From: Oscillospiraceae bacterium
GTDB lineage: Bacteria > Bacillota > Clostridia > Oscillospirales > Acutalibacteraceae
Assembly (NCBI GenBank): GCA_031262985.1
Contig: JAISGQ010000012.1
Coordinates: 22,402 to 86,401 of the forward strand
Length of the DNA stretch: 64,000 nt
Direction of reading: 5' to 3'
Shown: positions 8,613 to 16,218 of the stretch, piece by piece
How positions within the stretch are numbered: position 1 is the first letter of the stretch
Layout: each line of letters begins with the position of its first letter
Position numbers and translations under genes: made by a program
The notes under the pieces: generated by a model
What the model was told of the DNA's origin: nothing
Seen by the model: only the letters and a program-made list of their open reading frames with translations
Databases searched by the model: none

Positions 8613-10494
8613 ATAAAGCCTCCAGCTTTGCGAATAGTTGCTCCTCCTCCTCGCGGAGGGCTTCGAGCTGTGCGGACAGCTCAAGGGTTTTTATGTAGTC
8701 GGCGGCGATGTCGGGGTTGAGGAGATTAGTATTAATCTCCTCAATTTGTTTCGATAAACCGTCGAGTGTCGCCTCTGTTTTCGCTATCTGCGTCTGCCGC
8801 TTGCGTTCGTCCGATGCCTGCTGCTTTTTCTGCCTGTAGTCGGACGCCTGTACGCTTTCCGGCTTCTGCGCCGCCTTTACGATTTGCGTCTCCTTATGCC
8901 GCTGCTCGAAGTAGTCGTAGTTGCCTATGTACTCCGTCACCTCTCCGCCCTCCATGTAGTAGAGCCGGTCGGCGAGCTTGTTGACGAAATATCGGTCGTG
9001 GGAGATCATAAAGACCGTACCCTCATACTCCGTCAGTGCCTGCTCCAACGCCTCTCTTGAGGTTATGTCGAGGTGGTTTGTCGGCTCGTCGAGGAGGAGG
9101 AAATTCGCCCTCGACAGCATGAGCTTGAGTATGGAGATTCTCGCGCGTTCGCCTCCGCTGAGTGTGCCGATAGTCTTAAATACGTCGTCGCCGCGGAACA
9201 GGAACGCGCCGAGTGCCGAACGCACCTCAGTTTCGGTCATTCGAGGGTAGTCGTCCCACACCTCGTCTAAGACGGTTTTTGATATGTGGAGCGACTCCTG
9301 ATTCTGTTCGTAGTAGCCCACGCTTATGTTTGAGCCTAAGGAGAAAAAGCCCGATTTCGGCGGGAGCTTTCCGCAAAGTGCCTTAAAGAGCGTAGTTTTC
9401 CCGCATCCGTTCGGTCCGAGGAGGAAAATCCTCTCGCTCTTTCCGATATATATGTCAATATCCCTGAAAATAAGGCTGTCGGAGGAGTAGCCGCCGCACA
9501 GTTTTTTGCAGATGAGAACGTCATTTCCTCCGCCTGTTTTCGTGTCGAACTTAAAGCCGAGGGAGGCGGGGGCTTTGCTCACCTTTGTGAGATTCCCCGC
9601 TATTCTGTCAATCTGCTTTTGCTTGCTGGCGATGGTGATGTAGTTTCGCTCCTGACTGAATGTCTTTTGCTGTGCGATTATGCCCTCTATGCGCTTTATT
9701 TCGCGCTCGGTGTTGATGTTCTGCCTGATTGCCGCCTGCCGAAGCTCCTCCTTGAGGAGGAGAAAGCGGCTGTAGTTGCCGTTGTAGGCGGTAAGCCTGC
9801 AATTTTCTATTTCAAATGTGCGTTTTGTCACCCTGTCGAGGAAATAGCGGTCGTGGGAGATGATGATGTACGCGCTTTTGCATGAGAGGAGGAAGTCCTC
9901 CAGCCACTCCACCGACTTTATGTCGAGGTGGTTTGTCGGCTCATCGAGGAGGAGCAAGGAGCTGTCGGATAGGAGCATTTTGCATAGCTGCACCTTCGAC
10001 CGCTGTCCTCCGCTCAGTTCGCTGATGCTGTTGTATAGCTGAGTTTCGGAAAATCCAAGCCCTAAGAGCGCGGATTTCACCCTGCTTTTGTAGGTAAGCC
10101 CGCCCAGCCGCTCAAACTGCTCCGTGAGGAGGTGCTGCCGCTCAATGAGAGCGTTTGTGCCTCCGTTTTGTTCGAGGAGGCTGTGTATCTCCTCCAGCTC
10201 TGTTTCCATATCGTCGAGGTGGCTGAAAATTTTGATTACCTCGTCGTACATAGAGACGTTGAGGGAGAGGGAAAACTGCTCCATGTAGCCGATTTTGGTA
10301 TCTCCGCTCTTTGAGATTGTCCCATCGTCGGGTGTATACTCCCCGATAATCAGCTTGAAAAGGGAGGTTTTTCCCGAGCCGTTCACGCCTACAAGCCCTA
10401 TTTTATTTTTCTCCTCCACCTGAAAGCTGACACTTTCGAGGATTGTTTTAGCTCCGAAGGACAGACTGACATTTCCGCAGCTGATAAGGCTCAC
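8602..10494 (-). CDS. ABC-F family ATP-binding protein
   Basis: 630 residues with two ABC modules and no membrane segments. First: Walker A GVNGSGKTS, signature LSGGQRSKVQL, Walker B LLLLDEPTNHLD. Second: GPNGCGKTT, LSGGERARISI, LLLDEPTNHLD. A charged inter-domain linker precedes module two, and the C-terminus (after about 545) is a predicted coiled coil. ABC-F proteins act on ribosomes in translation control or antibiotic protection; the subfamily (YdiF/Uup-like) cannot be fixed here. It starts at GTG 10494 with TTAGGAGGTG about 7 bases upstream. Confidence 0.92.
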   Translation of the reverse strand: MSLISCGNVSLSFGAKTILESVSFQVEEKNKIGLVGVNGSGKTSLFKLIIGEYTPDDGTISKSGDTKIGYMEQFSLSLNVSMYDEVIKIFSHLDDMETELEEIHSLLEQNGGTNALIERQHLLTEQFERLGGLTYKSRVKSALLGLGFSETQLYNSISELSGGQRSKVQLCKMLLSDSSLLLLDEPTNHLDIKSVEWLEDFLLSCKSAYIIISHDRYFLDRVTKRTFEIENCRLTAYNGNYSRFLLLKEELRQAAIRQNINTEREIKRIEGIIAQQKTFSQERNYITIASKQKQIDRIAGNLTKVSKAPASLGFKFDTKTGGGNDVLICKKLCGGYSSDSLIFRDIDIYIGKSERIFLLGPNGCGKTTLFKALCGKLPPKSGFFSLGSNISVGYYEQNQESLHISKTVLDEVWDDYPRMTETEVRSALGAFLFRGDDVFKTIGTLSGGERARISILKLMLSRANFLLLDEPTNHLDITSREALEQALTEYEGTVFMISHDRYFVNKLADRLYYMEGGEVTEYIGNYDYFEQRHKETQIVKAAQKPESVQASDYRQKKQQASDERKRQTQIAKTEATLDGLSKQIEEINTNLLNPDIAADYIKTLELSAQLEALREEEEQLFAKLEALYEG

Positions 10495-10689
10495 GACAAA
10501 ACACCTCCTAACTTATACCTATACCAAATTTTACTCCCAAGCATTGTACAACAAAATCGTACAATTTTCCATAAAAATTTTAATTTAGTTTTCCCCATTA
10601 AAAATAGTACCAATATTTCCTTCTTTATGTTAAAATAAAAAGCACACGAATGAAAACATTCTGAAAACAGATATGGGCGGCAATGAGAG

Positions 10690-11808
10690 ATGGAATATAA
10701 TTTAAATTTAGGCGTATGGAACAGCGTTTTCTCCGTCCCCTCGGTAGTAGTGGACGAGCATATGCGGCTTGCGGGAGCGGCACAGTTAAAGGTGCTTCTC
10801 TACCTCCTTCGGCACGCGGGCGAAAATACGGAGCTGTCGGAGCTGTCGCGGGTTGTCGGTCTCGCCGAGAGCGACACCGCCGACGCCGTCTCCTACTGGG
10901 CAGCGTGCGGAGTACTGTCCTTCGGCGGCGCAGTAGGAGCAGTAGGCGGCGCAGGAGCAGCAGGCGGCACGCTCTCTCCCCCTAAGGAAACCGGTGCGGC
11001 ACAGACTGCCGCTGACATCCCCGCTCCTCCCGAAATCAAGTGGGAGGAGGTAAAACCGAGCGGCATGCAGGGCGACACTTCCTCCGCCGAAAAGAGGGCG
11101 AGGACGCTCAAAAGCGAACGCACGAGGTATCCCTTTGACGAGTGCGCGGAGTTTATCTCAGCGGACAAGAAGCTAAGGAGTATGCTCCTGTCGGTGGAGT
11201 CCATTTTGGCAAAACAGCTCAATCACACCGAAATCTCGGTTTTTGTTTCGCTCAATAAGTTCTACGGACTGAAAAACGACATAATCACAATGCTTGTCCA
11301 CTACTGCAAGAGTATCGCGAAAACCAATATCGCCTACATAGAGGCGACGGGAATCGGGTGGAGCGACGACGGCGTGGACTCCGTGAAAAAAGCGGAGGAG
11401 AAGGTGTCGTGCCTCAACAAGAACAACGCGGCGTGGAGGAAGGTCACGGGACTTTTCGGGATAGAGAAGCGCAAGCCCTCCGAGCGGGAGGAGCAGTTCT
11501 GCTGTGCGTGGGTGTACGACTGGAATTTCTCCGACCAAATGCTCACGCTCGCCTACGAAAAGTGCGTGGAGGTCAAGGGGAAGCTCAGCTTTGCCTACCT
11601 CAACGGGATTTTGAAGCGTTGGTTTGAAGGCGGTATCTCCACTCCCGAAATGGTGGAGGAGAACGACACGCAAAACAGGCAGAAGTCCCAAAAGGAGAAG
11701 AAAAGCGGCAACGGCAGGTATGAGCCGACATACGACGCGGACGAAATCGAGGCACTCCTTGACGAGGAGTGGCTGAGTGAGGCGAGCGCGGTTAGCGGAG
11801 GTGACTGA
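10690..11808 (+). CDS. DnaD domain protein, helicase loading
   Basis: 372 residues. An N-terminal winged-helix DnaD-like region (about 1-75) is followed by a Gly/Ala/Val low-complexity linker (about 77-94), a charged segment, and the DnaB_2/DnaD C-terminal domain (about 165-330) ending in the family pattern FAYLNGILKRWFEGG. DnaD proteins remodel origins and help load the replicative helicase. The next gene, a DnaC/DnaI-like ATPase, starts 2 bases after the stop, which supports this role. The ATG at 10690 has only a weak ribosome site; another ATG lies at 10683 in a different frame. Confidence 0.88.
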   Translation: MEYNLNLGVWNSVFSVPSVVVDEHMRLAGAAQLKVLLYLLRHAGENTELSELSRVVGLAESDTADAVSYWAACGVLSFGGAVGAVGGAGAAGGTLSPPKETGAAQTAADIPAPPEIKWEEVKPSGMQGDTSSAEKRARTLKSERTRYPFDECAEFISADKKLRSMLLSVESILAKQLNHTEISVFVSLNKFYGLKNDIITMLVHYCKSIAKTNIAYIEATGIGWSDDGVDSVKKAEEKVSCLNKNNAAWRKVTGLFGIEKRKPSEREEQFCCAWVYDWNFSDQMLTLAYEKCVEVKGKLSFAYLNGILKRWFEGGISTPEMVEENDTQNRQKSQKEKKSGNGRYEPTYDADEIEALLDEEWLSEASAVSGGD

Positions 11809-11810
11809 GA

Positions 11811-12797
11811 GTGGCAAACGATATATATGATGTGTGCATGGAGCGAATCAACGAGCGAAGGGCGAAGGCATTGCTCCTGTCCGAGGAACGCGGGGCGTTT
11901 TTAGCCGCGCAGTGCGGTGAGTACGCCGAAATCAAGAAGAGGCTTTCGGGTACGTGGTTTGCACTGGCACAGCAGGTACTCAAACGCGGCAACACGGAGG
12001 CGGAGCTTAACTCCCTCATGGAGGAGAACCTTCAGGCGCAGGAGCGGATAGACAGGATTTTAGCCGAACGCGGCTACGACAAGAGCTGGCTTGAGCCTGT
12101 GTTCGTCTGCAAACACTGTGAGGACACGGGGTTTGTAGGCGGCAAGGTGTGCGAATGTCTCAAGCAGATGATAAGGAATGAGCGGTATGAACGGCTCAAT
12201 GCTGTCACTCCGCTCAAGCTCAGCACCTTTGACACCTTTTCACTCGATTTGTACTCCGACAAGCCCGATTCGCCCGGAGGACTTTCCCCTCGTTTGCTCA
12301 TGTCGGTTGCGTTTGAAAAATGCAGGAAATACGCGGAGAGCTTTTCGAAGCACTCCCCGAACCTCCTCTTGCAGGGCGGAGTAGGGCTTGGGAAAACCCA
12401 CCTCTCGCTCGCTATAGCAAAGACGGCTATAGACAAAAATTTCGGAGTGCTATACGGCGCGGCGGGGGAGTTCCTCACTAAAATAGAGCGTGAGCATTTC
12501 GGCAGAAGTACGTCGGGGGAGGACACACTGTCCATGTGCAAGTCGTGCGACCTGCTCATCCTCGACGATTTAGGCGCGGAGTTTCTCACGCAGTTCAGTA
12601 TTGCCATGCTGTATGATATTATAAACGCGCGGATACTCTCCTCCTCCCCGACGATAATAAGCACGAATCTCACTATATCGGGGATTCAGGAGCGGTACAC
12701 CGAGCGGCTTGCCTCGAGGATAACGGGAAACTACCTGCGCTACCAGTTTGCGGGGAAGGACCTGCGGATTACTGTCCGCAAGGCGCGGAAGGAATGA
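11811..12797 (+). CDS. DnaC/DnaI-like helicase loader ATPase
   Basis: 328 residues. The N-terminal half carries a CxxC...CxC cluster (VCKHCEDTGFVGGKVCEC, about residues 100-117) like the zinc region of DnaI. The AAA+ half has Walker A GGVGLGKTHLS (about residue 188), Walker B LLILDDLGAE (about residue 247) and an RLASR arginine-finger region. It would load the DnaB-type helicase. GTG start, 2 bases after dnaD; the two are almost certainly one operon. Confidence 0.92.
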   Translation: MANDIYDVCMERINERRAKALLLSEERGAFLAAQCGEYAEIKKRLSGTWFALAQQVLKRGNTEAELNSLMEENLQAQERIDRILAERGYDKSWLEPVFVCKHCEDTGFVGGKVCECLKQMIRNERYERLNAVTPLKLSTFDTFSLDLYSDKPDSPGGLSPRLLMSVAFEKCRKYAESFSKHSPNLLLQGGVGLGKTHLSLAIAKTAIDKNFGVLYGAAGEFLTKIEREHFGRSTSGEDTLSMCKSCDLLILDDLGAEFLTQFSIAMLYDIINARILSSSPTIISTNLTISGIQERYTERLASRITGNYLRYQFAGKDLRITVRKARKE

Positions 12798-12822
12798 CGG
12801 ATTTCAATTAGTGTGAAATTAA

Positions 12823-12845
12823 AGTGTGAAAGGAAATTTGTTTTC
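12823..12845 (+). repeat. Left copy of a 23-bp direct repeat bounding an accessory segment
   Basis: A 23-base string beginning AGTGTGAAAGGAAATTTG is repeated exactly at 14495-14517. Everything between is transposon debris, captured genes and one multi-hairpin repeat. Confidence 0.7.
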
Positions 12846-12950
12846 TGTATGTAGTACAATGATATGACCCAATAGATAGTAAAAAGCTCACCTCGAGATG
12901 GTAGAATGGAATCACGACAGACCAAACACTATTTCGAAGGAGAGCTTCTC

Positions 12951-13112
12951 ATGGCAAGGATAACACAGAGAGAGAAAAAACGCAAGCAAGAGGCACAAAA
13001 TCGAGCGAAAGCCGTAGAATACGCACTGAAACATGGCAATAAAAGCGAAGCGGCACGATTGTATTTAGTCAGCTTGGCGAGCATAAAACGCTGGTGCAAG
13101 CGATATGACGGT
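12951..13112 (+). pseudogene. Transposase remnant, N-terminal helix-turn-helix part
   Basis: ATG 12951 follows AAGGAGAGC. The product MARITQREKKRKQ... continues into KHGNKSEAARLYLVSLAS and KRWCKRYDG, the helix-turn-helix N-terminus of an integrase-type transposase (IS3/IS481-like). The homology stops at 13112, where an unrelated segment begins. The transposase resumes at 13982 in register (D-G, then S-Y-E-S). The DDE catalytic domain is missing. Confidence 0.7.
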
Positions 13113-13114
13113 AT

Positions 13115-13219
13115 TCCAAAGGCACGATCCGTCTGCTGCTTGATAAACCGATAGATTTTAATTTGATAGCCGACATCACGCGTTGGCGTGTGAAGCAAGT
13201 GGAGGAAAAGCATGGATAA
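13115..13219 (+). pseudogene. 3' fragment of a DUF1801-like gene
   Basis: Reads SKGTIRLLLDKPIDFNLIAD and on to a stop at 13217-13219. The KGTI-LDKP-DLI-RVK pattern resembles the C-terminus of DUF1801 (YdhG-like) proteins. The 5' part is missing at the junction with the transposase. Its last codons overlap the ATG of the transglutaminase gene, as in a native operon. Confidence 0.5.
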
Positions 13220-13817
13220 AAACGCATTTTTAACAGAAGATCGATTTGTGGATTTTAGGGATGAGAGTATCTCACGTTTAGCAAACACACTTTTTGCGGT
13301 CTGCCACAGTGATGCCGAAAAAGCCGAAGCCGCATTTTTGTATGTGCGCGACGAAATTCCACATTCGTTTGATATTAGAGCGAAAATCATCACTCATACC
13401 GCTTCGGAAGTGTTGCGCCACAAAACAGGTATCTGCCACGCAAAAGCAAACCTGCTTGCCGCACTGTTACGCAGCGTCGGACTACCTACAGGCTTTCGTT
13501 TTCAGCACATTACCTTTGCGGATGATGATTCGCAAGATTATTGTTTGCATTGTTATAACGCGGTTTTTCTTAATGAAAAATGGATACAGCTTGATGCGCG
13601 AGGTAATAAGCCTGGTGTAAACGCGCAATTTTCACTTGATGAACCTATTCTTGCTTTTCCATGCAGAAAAGAATATGACGAGTATATTTTTAATGGAATT
13701 TACGCAAAGCCAGATTTGCCGACAATGCACTTACTATGCGAAGCTATGAATATAGATGAAGTTGCACGCGGCTTGCCGGAATTTCCGGCAAATAAGCCTG
13801 ATTTAATAATAGATTAA
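13212..13817 (+). CDS. Transglutaminase-like (papain-fold) domain protein
   Basis: 201 residues. A catalytic triad can be read: Cys in TGICHAKANLLAALLRSVGL (about residue 76), His in CLHCYNAVFLNEKW (about residue 115) and Asp in IQLDARG (about residue 128). No signal peptide, so cytoplasmic. The ATG at 13212 has GTGGAGG upstream and overlaps the previous fragment. It is the only intact gene of the captured block. Bacterial members are usually cysteine peptidases or amidases; the substrate is unknown. Confidence 0.8.
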   Translation: MDKNAFLTEDRFVDFRDESISRLANTLFAVCHSDAEKAEAAFLYVRDEIPHSFDIRAKIITHTASEVLRHKTGICHAKANLLAALLRSVGLPTGFRFQHITFADDDSQDYCLHCYNAVFLNEKWIQLDARGNKPGVNAQFSLDEPILAFPCRKEYDEYIFNGIYAKPDLPTMHLLCEAMNIDEVARGLPEFPANKPDLIID

Positions 13818-13836
13818 GAGGAGAAATGCGTAAAAG

Positions 13837-13983
13837 ATGAAATATTACCAAATCGCCGTCGTCATACTTTTCGGTGCTTTTTATATCACCTACATCGCAA
13901 AGATGCTGCTTAAAAAGCAAGGCATCAAAGGCAGTATACTCGGTAAAAACGCGCTTGAAAAAGCGTTACTCTTAGTCACCTAG
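13837..13983 (+). pseudogene. 5' fragment of an isoprenylcysteine methyltransferase-like gene
   Basis: MKYYQIAVVILFGAFYITYI then AKMLLKKQGIKG, with AAGAGGAG upstream. This is the N-terminal membrane helix and first loop of ICMT-family (PEMT/ICMT-like) methyltransferases. The frame ends after 48 residues at a TAG whose first bases are the junction TA, so the stop is created by the adjoining transposase sequence. Confidence 0.5.
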
Positions 13984-14119
13984 CTATGAATCGTTATTAG
14001 AGAAATCATATCGTCCCAAAAAACACCCGAATCAACACAGCAATTACGAAAAACGAAAGCTAAGAAAGGCGTACAAGAGCAAATTTGCGCGGTATGGCTG
14101 GCAAGGAGTTAGAGTTTAG
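13982..14119 (+). pseudogene. Transposase remnant, middle part
   Basis: Continues the frame left at 13112: SYESLLEKSYRPKKHPNQHS then KAYKSKFARYGWQGVRV and a stop. The LLEKS-RPK-HPNQH pattern followed by a KSKFARYGW helix is typical of IS3/IS481-type transposases just before the integrase core. The match fades where a string (AAGGAGTTAGAGTTTAGG) identical to the start of the multi-hairpin repeat appears, suggesting a recombination joint there. Confidence 0.6.
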
Positions 14120-14309
14120 GGAGGTAGACGGCTAAAGCCTACACCCAAACTACCGCCTTTAGGCGGTAGTGATTGAGCCTCATAATGTTTTATTGATGAA
14201 CCAATTAAACCTTGCCATTCAGCGCGTGTGTTGTGTGCAAAATCGTTGAAATACAGCCGTTTTATCTTGAAAGTGTGGCAAGGTTTAATCGGGGGAGCAA
14301 TAACAATAA
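14120..14309. other. Transposon debris with an 89-bp inverted-repeat unit
   Basis: 14149-14168 is a CTACCGCC/GGCGGTAG hairpin. CCAATTAAACCTTGCCA (14201-14217) and TGGCAAGGTTTAATCGG (14276-14292) are inverted copies, 16 of 17 bases matching. The right-hand string continues as GGGGAGCAATAA and recurs at 53688-53714 upstream of hisD. No intact gene. Confidence 0.5.
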
Positions 14310-14490
14310 GTAGGTCGCAAGGCGACCTACACAGTGGAACCCCCGACGAGGGTTCTCCCTACCCTTCCTGCGTTTTTCTGACGATAAAGAATTTCGCCAT
14401 CTGCGGATGGCGACTTAAGACTCTGTCTTAAGAATCTGCAAGCCTTTGAAAAGGCTTGACCTAAACTTTGCCTCCTTGGCAACAGATTTG
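14310..14490 (-). repeat. Multi-hairpin intergenic repeat, copy a (lacks one hairpin)
   Basis: Reverse-oriented copy between the transposon debris and oadB. From its right end: TTGCCAAGGAGG box, CAAGCCTTTTC...GGCTTG stem, TTAAGAC/GTCTTAA stem, CGCCATC/GATGGCG stem with CGCA loop, the GGGTT/AACCC stem and the terminal GTAGGTCGC/GCGACCTAC stem. The AAATGTCC/GGACATTT hairpin present in the other copies is missing. Confidence 0.85.
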
Positions 14491-14494
14491 AGTT

Positions 14495-14517
14495 AGTGTG
14501 AAAGGAAATTTGTTTTC
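14495..14517 (+). repeat. Right copy of the 23-bp direct repeat
   Basis: Identical to 12823-12845. It lies just before the oadB promoter, so the accessory block sits precisely between dnaI-like and oadB regulatory sequence. Confidence 0.7.
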
Positions 14518-14521
14518 CTTA

Positions 14522-14550
14522 TTGAAATTACCGTGTGTTTCCAATATAAT
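14522..14550 (+). promoter_or_regulatory. Promoter of oadB
   Basis: TTGAAA (14522-14527) and TATAAT (14545-14550) are 17 bases apart, about 40 bases upstream of the TTG start. Confidence 0.65.
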
Positions 14551-14589
14551 AGTTTGGAATCCAAAAATTAATTTGAGGAGAGATAAAAA

Positions 14590-15756
14590 TTGGAGTTTTT
14601 TGAATTTCTTACCGGCGGTATATCAGAATTTCTCGAACCCGGCGGCTGGAAGATGGCAGTCATGTGGGTGGTAGGCGCACTCCTTATCTGGCTTGCGATA
14701 AAGAAGGATATGGAACCCGCACTGCTCCTTCCTATGGGTTTTGGCGCGATACTCATAAATATCCCCCTAAGCGGAGCTATCGACCAGACCTTAGCCGGCG
14801 GCTTAGAGATGCACGGTATAATCGACTGGCTTTTCGAGGTAGGAATAGAAGCCTCGGAGGCTATGCCGCTCCTCCTGTTTATCGGAATAGGCGCGATGAT
14901 TGACTTCGGACCGCTCCTGTCGAATCCGAAAATGCTGCTTTTCGGCGGCGCGGCGCAGTTCGGCATATTCGCCACAATCACTGCGGCGGCACTCATCGGC
15001 TTCGACCTAAAGGACGCGGCGTCCACCGGTATAATCGGCGCGGCGGACGGACCTACCTCCATCATGGTGTCGCAGGTTTTGGGCAGTAAGTATGTCGGCG
15101 CGATAGCAGTCGCGGCGTACTCCTACATGGCGTTAGTTCCCATTATTCAGCCTGTCGCGATTAAGGCTGTCACAACGAAAAAAGAGCGTATGATTCGTAT
15201 GCCCTACAATCCGAGCAGCGTATCAAAAAACACAAGAATCCTCTTCCCGATACTCGTTACGCTTATAGCGGGGCTTGTATCCTCCCTCTCCGTGTCGTTA
15301 GTCGGATGCCTGATGTTCGGCAACCTCATAAGGGAGAGCGGAAAGCTCGACAGTCTGTCTCAGACTGCCTCCACGACCTTCGCTAACATCATCACACTGC
15401 TTCTCGGAATTACTATCTCCGCAAGCATGAAGGCGGAGAATTTTGTAAGAATCGAAACCCTCGTGATTATGGCTCTCGGCTTGCTGGCGTTCATCTTCGA
15501 CACAATGGCGGGAGTGCTTTTCGCGAAGTTCCTCAACATCTTCCTCCCCAAGGGAAAGAAAATCAATCCCATGGTAGGCGGCGCGGGCATCTCGGCGTTC
15601 CCCATGTCCGCAAGAGTTATCCAGAAGATGGCACTCAAGGAGGACAATCAGAACCACCTCCTCATGCACGCGGTAGGCGCGAATGTCGCGGGGCAGATAG
15701 GCTCTGTTATAGCGGGCGGAATAATACTTGAGCTTGTTCCGGGACTTATAGGTTAG
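14590..15756 (+). CDS. oadB: Na+-translocating decarboxylase, beta subunit
   Basis: 388-residue polytopic membrane protein (about 9-11 hydrophobic segments). Motifs of the OadB/GcdB/MmdB family are clear: MPLLLFIGIGAMIDFGP (about residues 96-112) and GAADGPTSIMVSQVLGSKY (about 155-173), whose Asp is linked to Na+ transport and decarboxylation. It couples decarboxylation of a carboxybiotin to Na+ export. TTG start with GAGGAG 9 bases upstream; the start is inferred. A gamma-like subunit follows, but no carboxyltransferase or biotin carrier gene is here, so the substrate (oxaloacetate, methylmalonyl-CoA or glutaconyl-CoA) is undetermined. Confidence 0.93.
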   Translation: MEFFEFLTGGISEFLEPGGWKMAVMWVVGALLIWLAIKKDMEPALLLPMGFGAILINIPLSGAIDQTLAGGLEMHGIIDWLFEVGIEASEAMPLLLFIGIGAMIDFGPLLSNPKMLLFGGAAQFGIFATITAAALIGFDLKDAASTGIIGAADGPTSIMVSQVLGSKYVGAIAVAAYSYMALVPIIQPVAIKAVTTKKERMIRMPYNPSSVSKNTRILFPILVTLIAGLVSSLSVSLVGCLMFGNLIRESGKLDSLSQTASTTFANIITLLLGITISASMKAENFVRIETLVIMALGLLAFIFDTMAGVLFAKFLNIFLPKGKKINPMVGGAGISAFPMSARVIQKMALKEDNQNHLLMHAVGANVAGQIGSVIAGGIILELVPGLIG

Positions 15757-15768
15757 GAGGAGAAATAA

Positions 15769-16167
15769 ATGAGAAATAATATCTTAAAGAAACTCGCGCT
15801 CTTCTGCGCGGTACTCATGATAGCTTTGTTCGTCTGCTCGTTTTCGGCTTTAGCCGCAGAGAGCGTGAGCGATACCGACACCACCTCCGCCGTTCTCACG
15901 AAAGAGCCGCGGGGGGACGACTCCCTGCTGATTGCTCCGAACCCGAACGCAGAGGAGGAGAGCGGCGAAGCCGCGCTTTCTCCCACCGACAATGACGGCT
16001 TTAAGGAGATGCTCAGCAAGAGCATGGACGAAAAGATGGTCACTGTTAAAAAAACCCTCACGGTAATGGGCTGGGGCATGGCGACTATATTTATCGTCGT
16101 CATCATTATATATATCGTTGTGGCGACGCTGACCGCCGTCACGAAGGAGAAAAAGAAGGAGGAGTAG
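15769..16167 (+). CDS. OadG-like small membrane subunit
   Basis: 132 residues. An N-terminal signal or anchor segment (ALFCAVLMIALFVCSFSALA) is followed by an acidic extracytoplasmic region and one strong membrane helix (GWGMATIFIVVIIIYIVVAT, about 102-121), ending in a Lys/Glu tail. This matches gamma subunits of Na+-pumping decarboxylases, which anchor the complex. It starts 12 bases after oadB with GGAGG, in the same operon. Sequence similarity is low, so the call rests on layout and context. Confidence 0.7.
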   Translation: MRNNILKKLALFCAVLMIALFVCSFSALAAESVSDTDTTSAVLTKEPRGDDSLLIAPNPNAEEESGEAALSPTDNDGFKEMLSKSMDEKMVTVKKTLTVMGWGMATIFIVVIIIYIVVATLTAVTKEKKKEE

Positions 16168-16218
16168 CAGTCCTCCTCGCGATAGACTGAAAAAATTCGA
16201 GAGAAAAAGGAAGATTTT

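Larger units (their letters stand above)
13113..13981 (+). mobile_element. About 870-bp captured fragment inside the transposase gene
   Basis: Joining 13112 to 13982 restores a continuous transposase frame (GAC GGT AGC TAT), so this block looks like an insertion with TA on both edges. It carries the 3' end of a DUF1801-like gene, a complete transglutaminase-like gene, and the 5' end of an isoprenylcysteine methyltransferase-like gene, all on the plus strand and tightly packed. It therefore resembles a random slice of an operon rather than a self-mobile element. No terminal inverted repeats were found. Confidence 0.6.

Noticed and set aside
14310..14490. Hairpin repeats as simple terminators
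   Set aside because: Single hairpins could stop transcription, but there are no T-runs, the copies occur in both orientations, and several lie inside clusters that should be read through.
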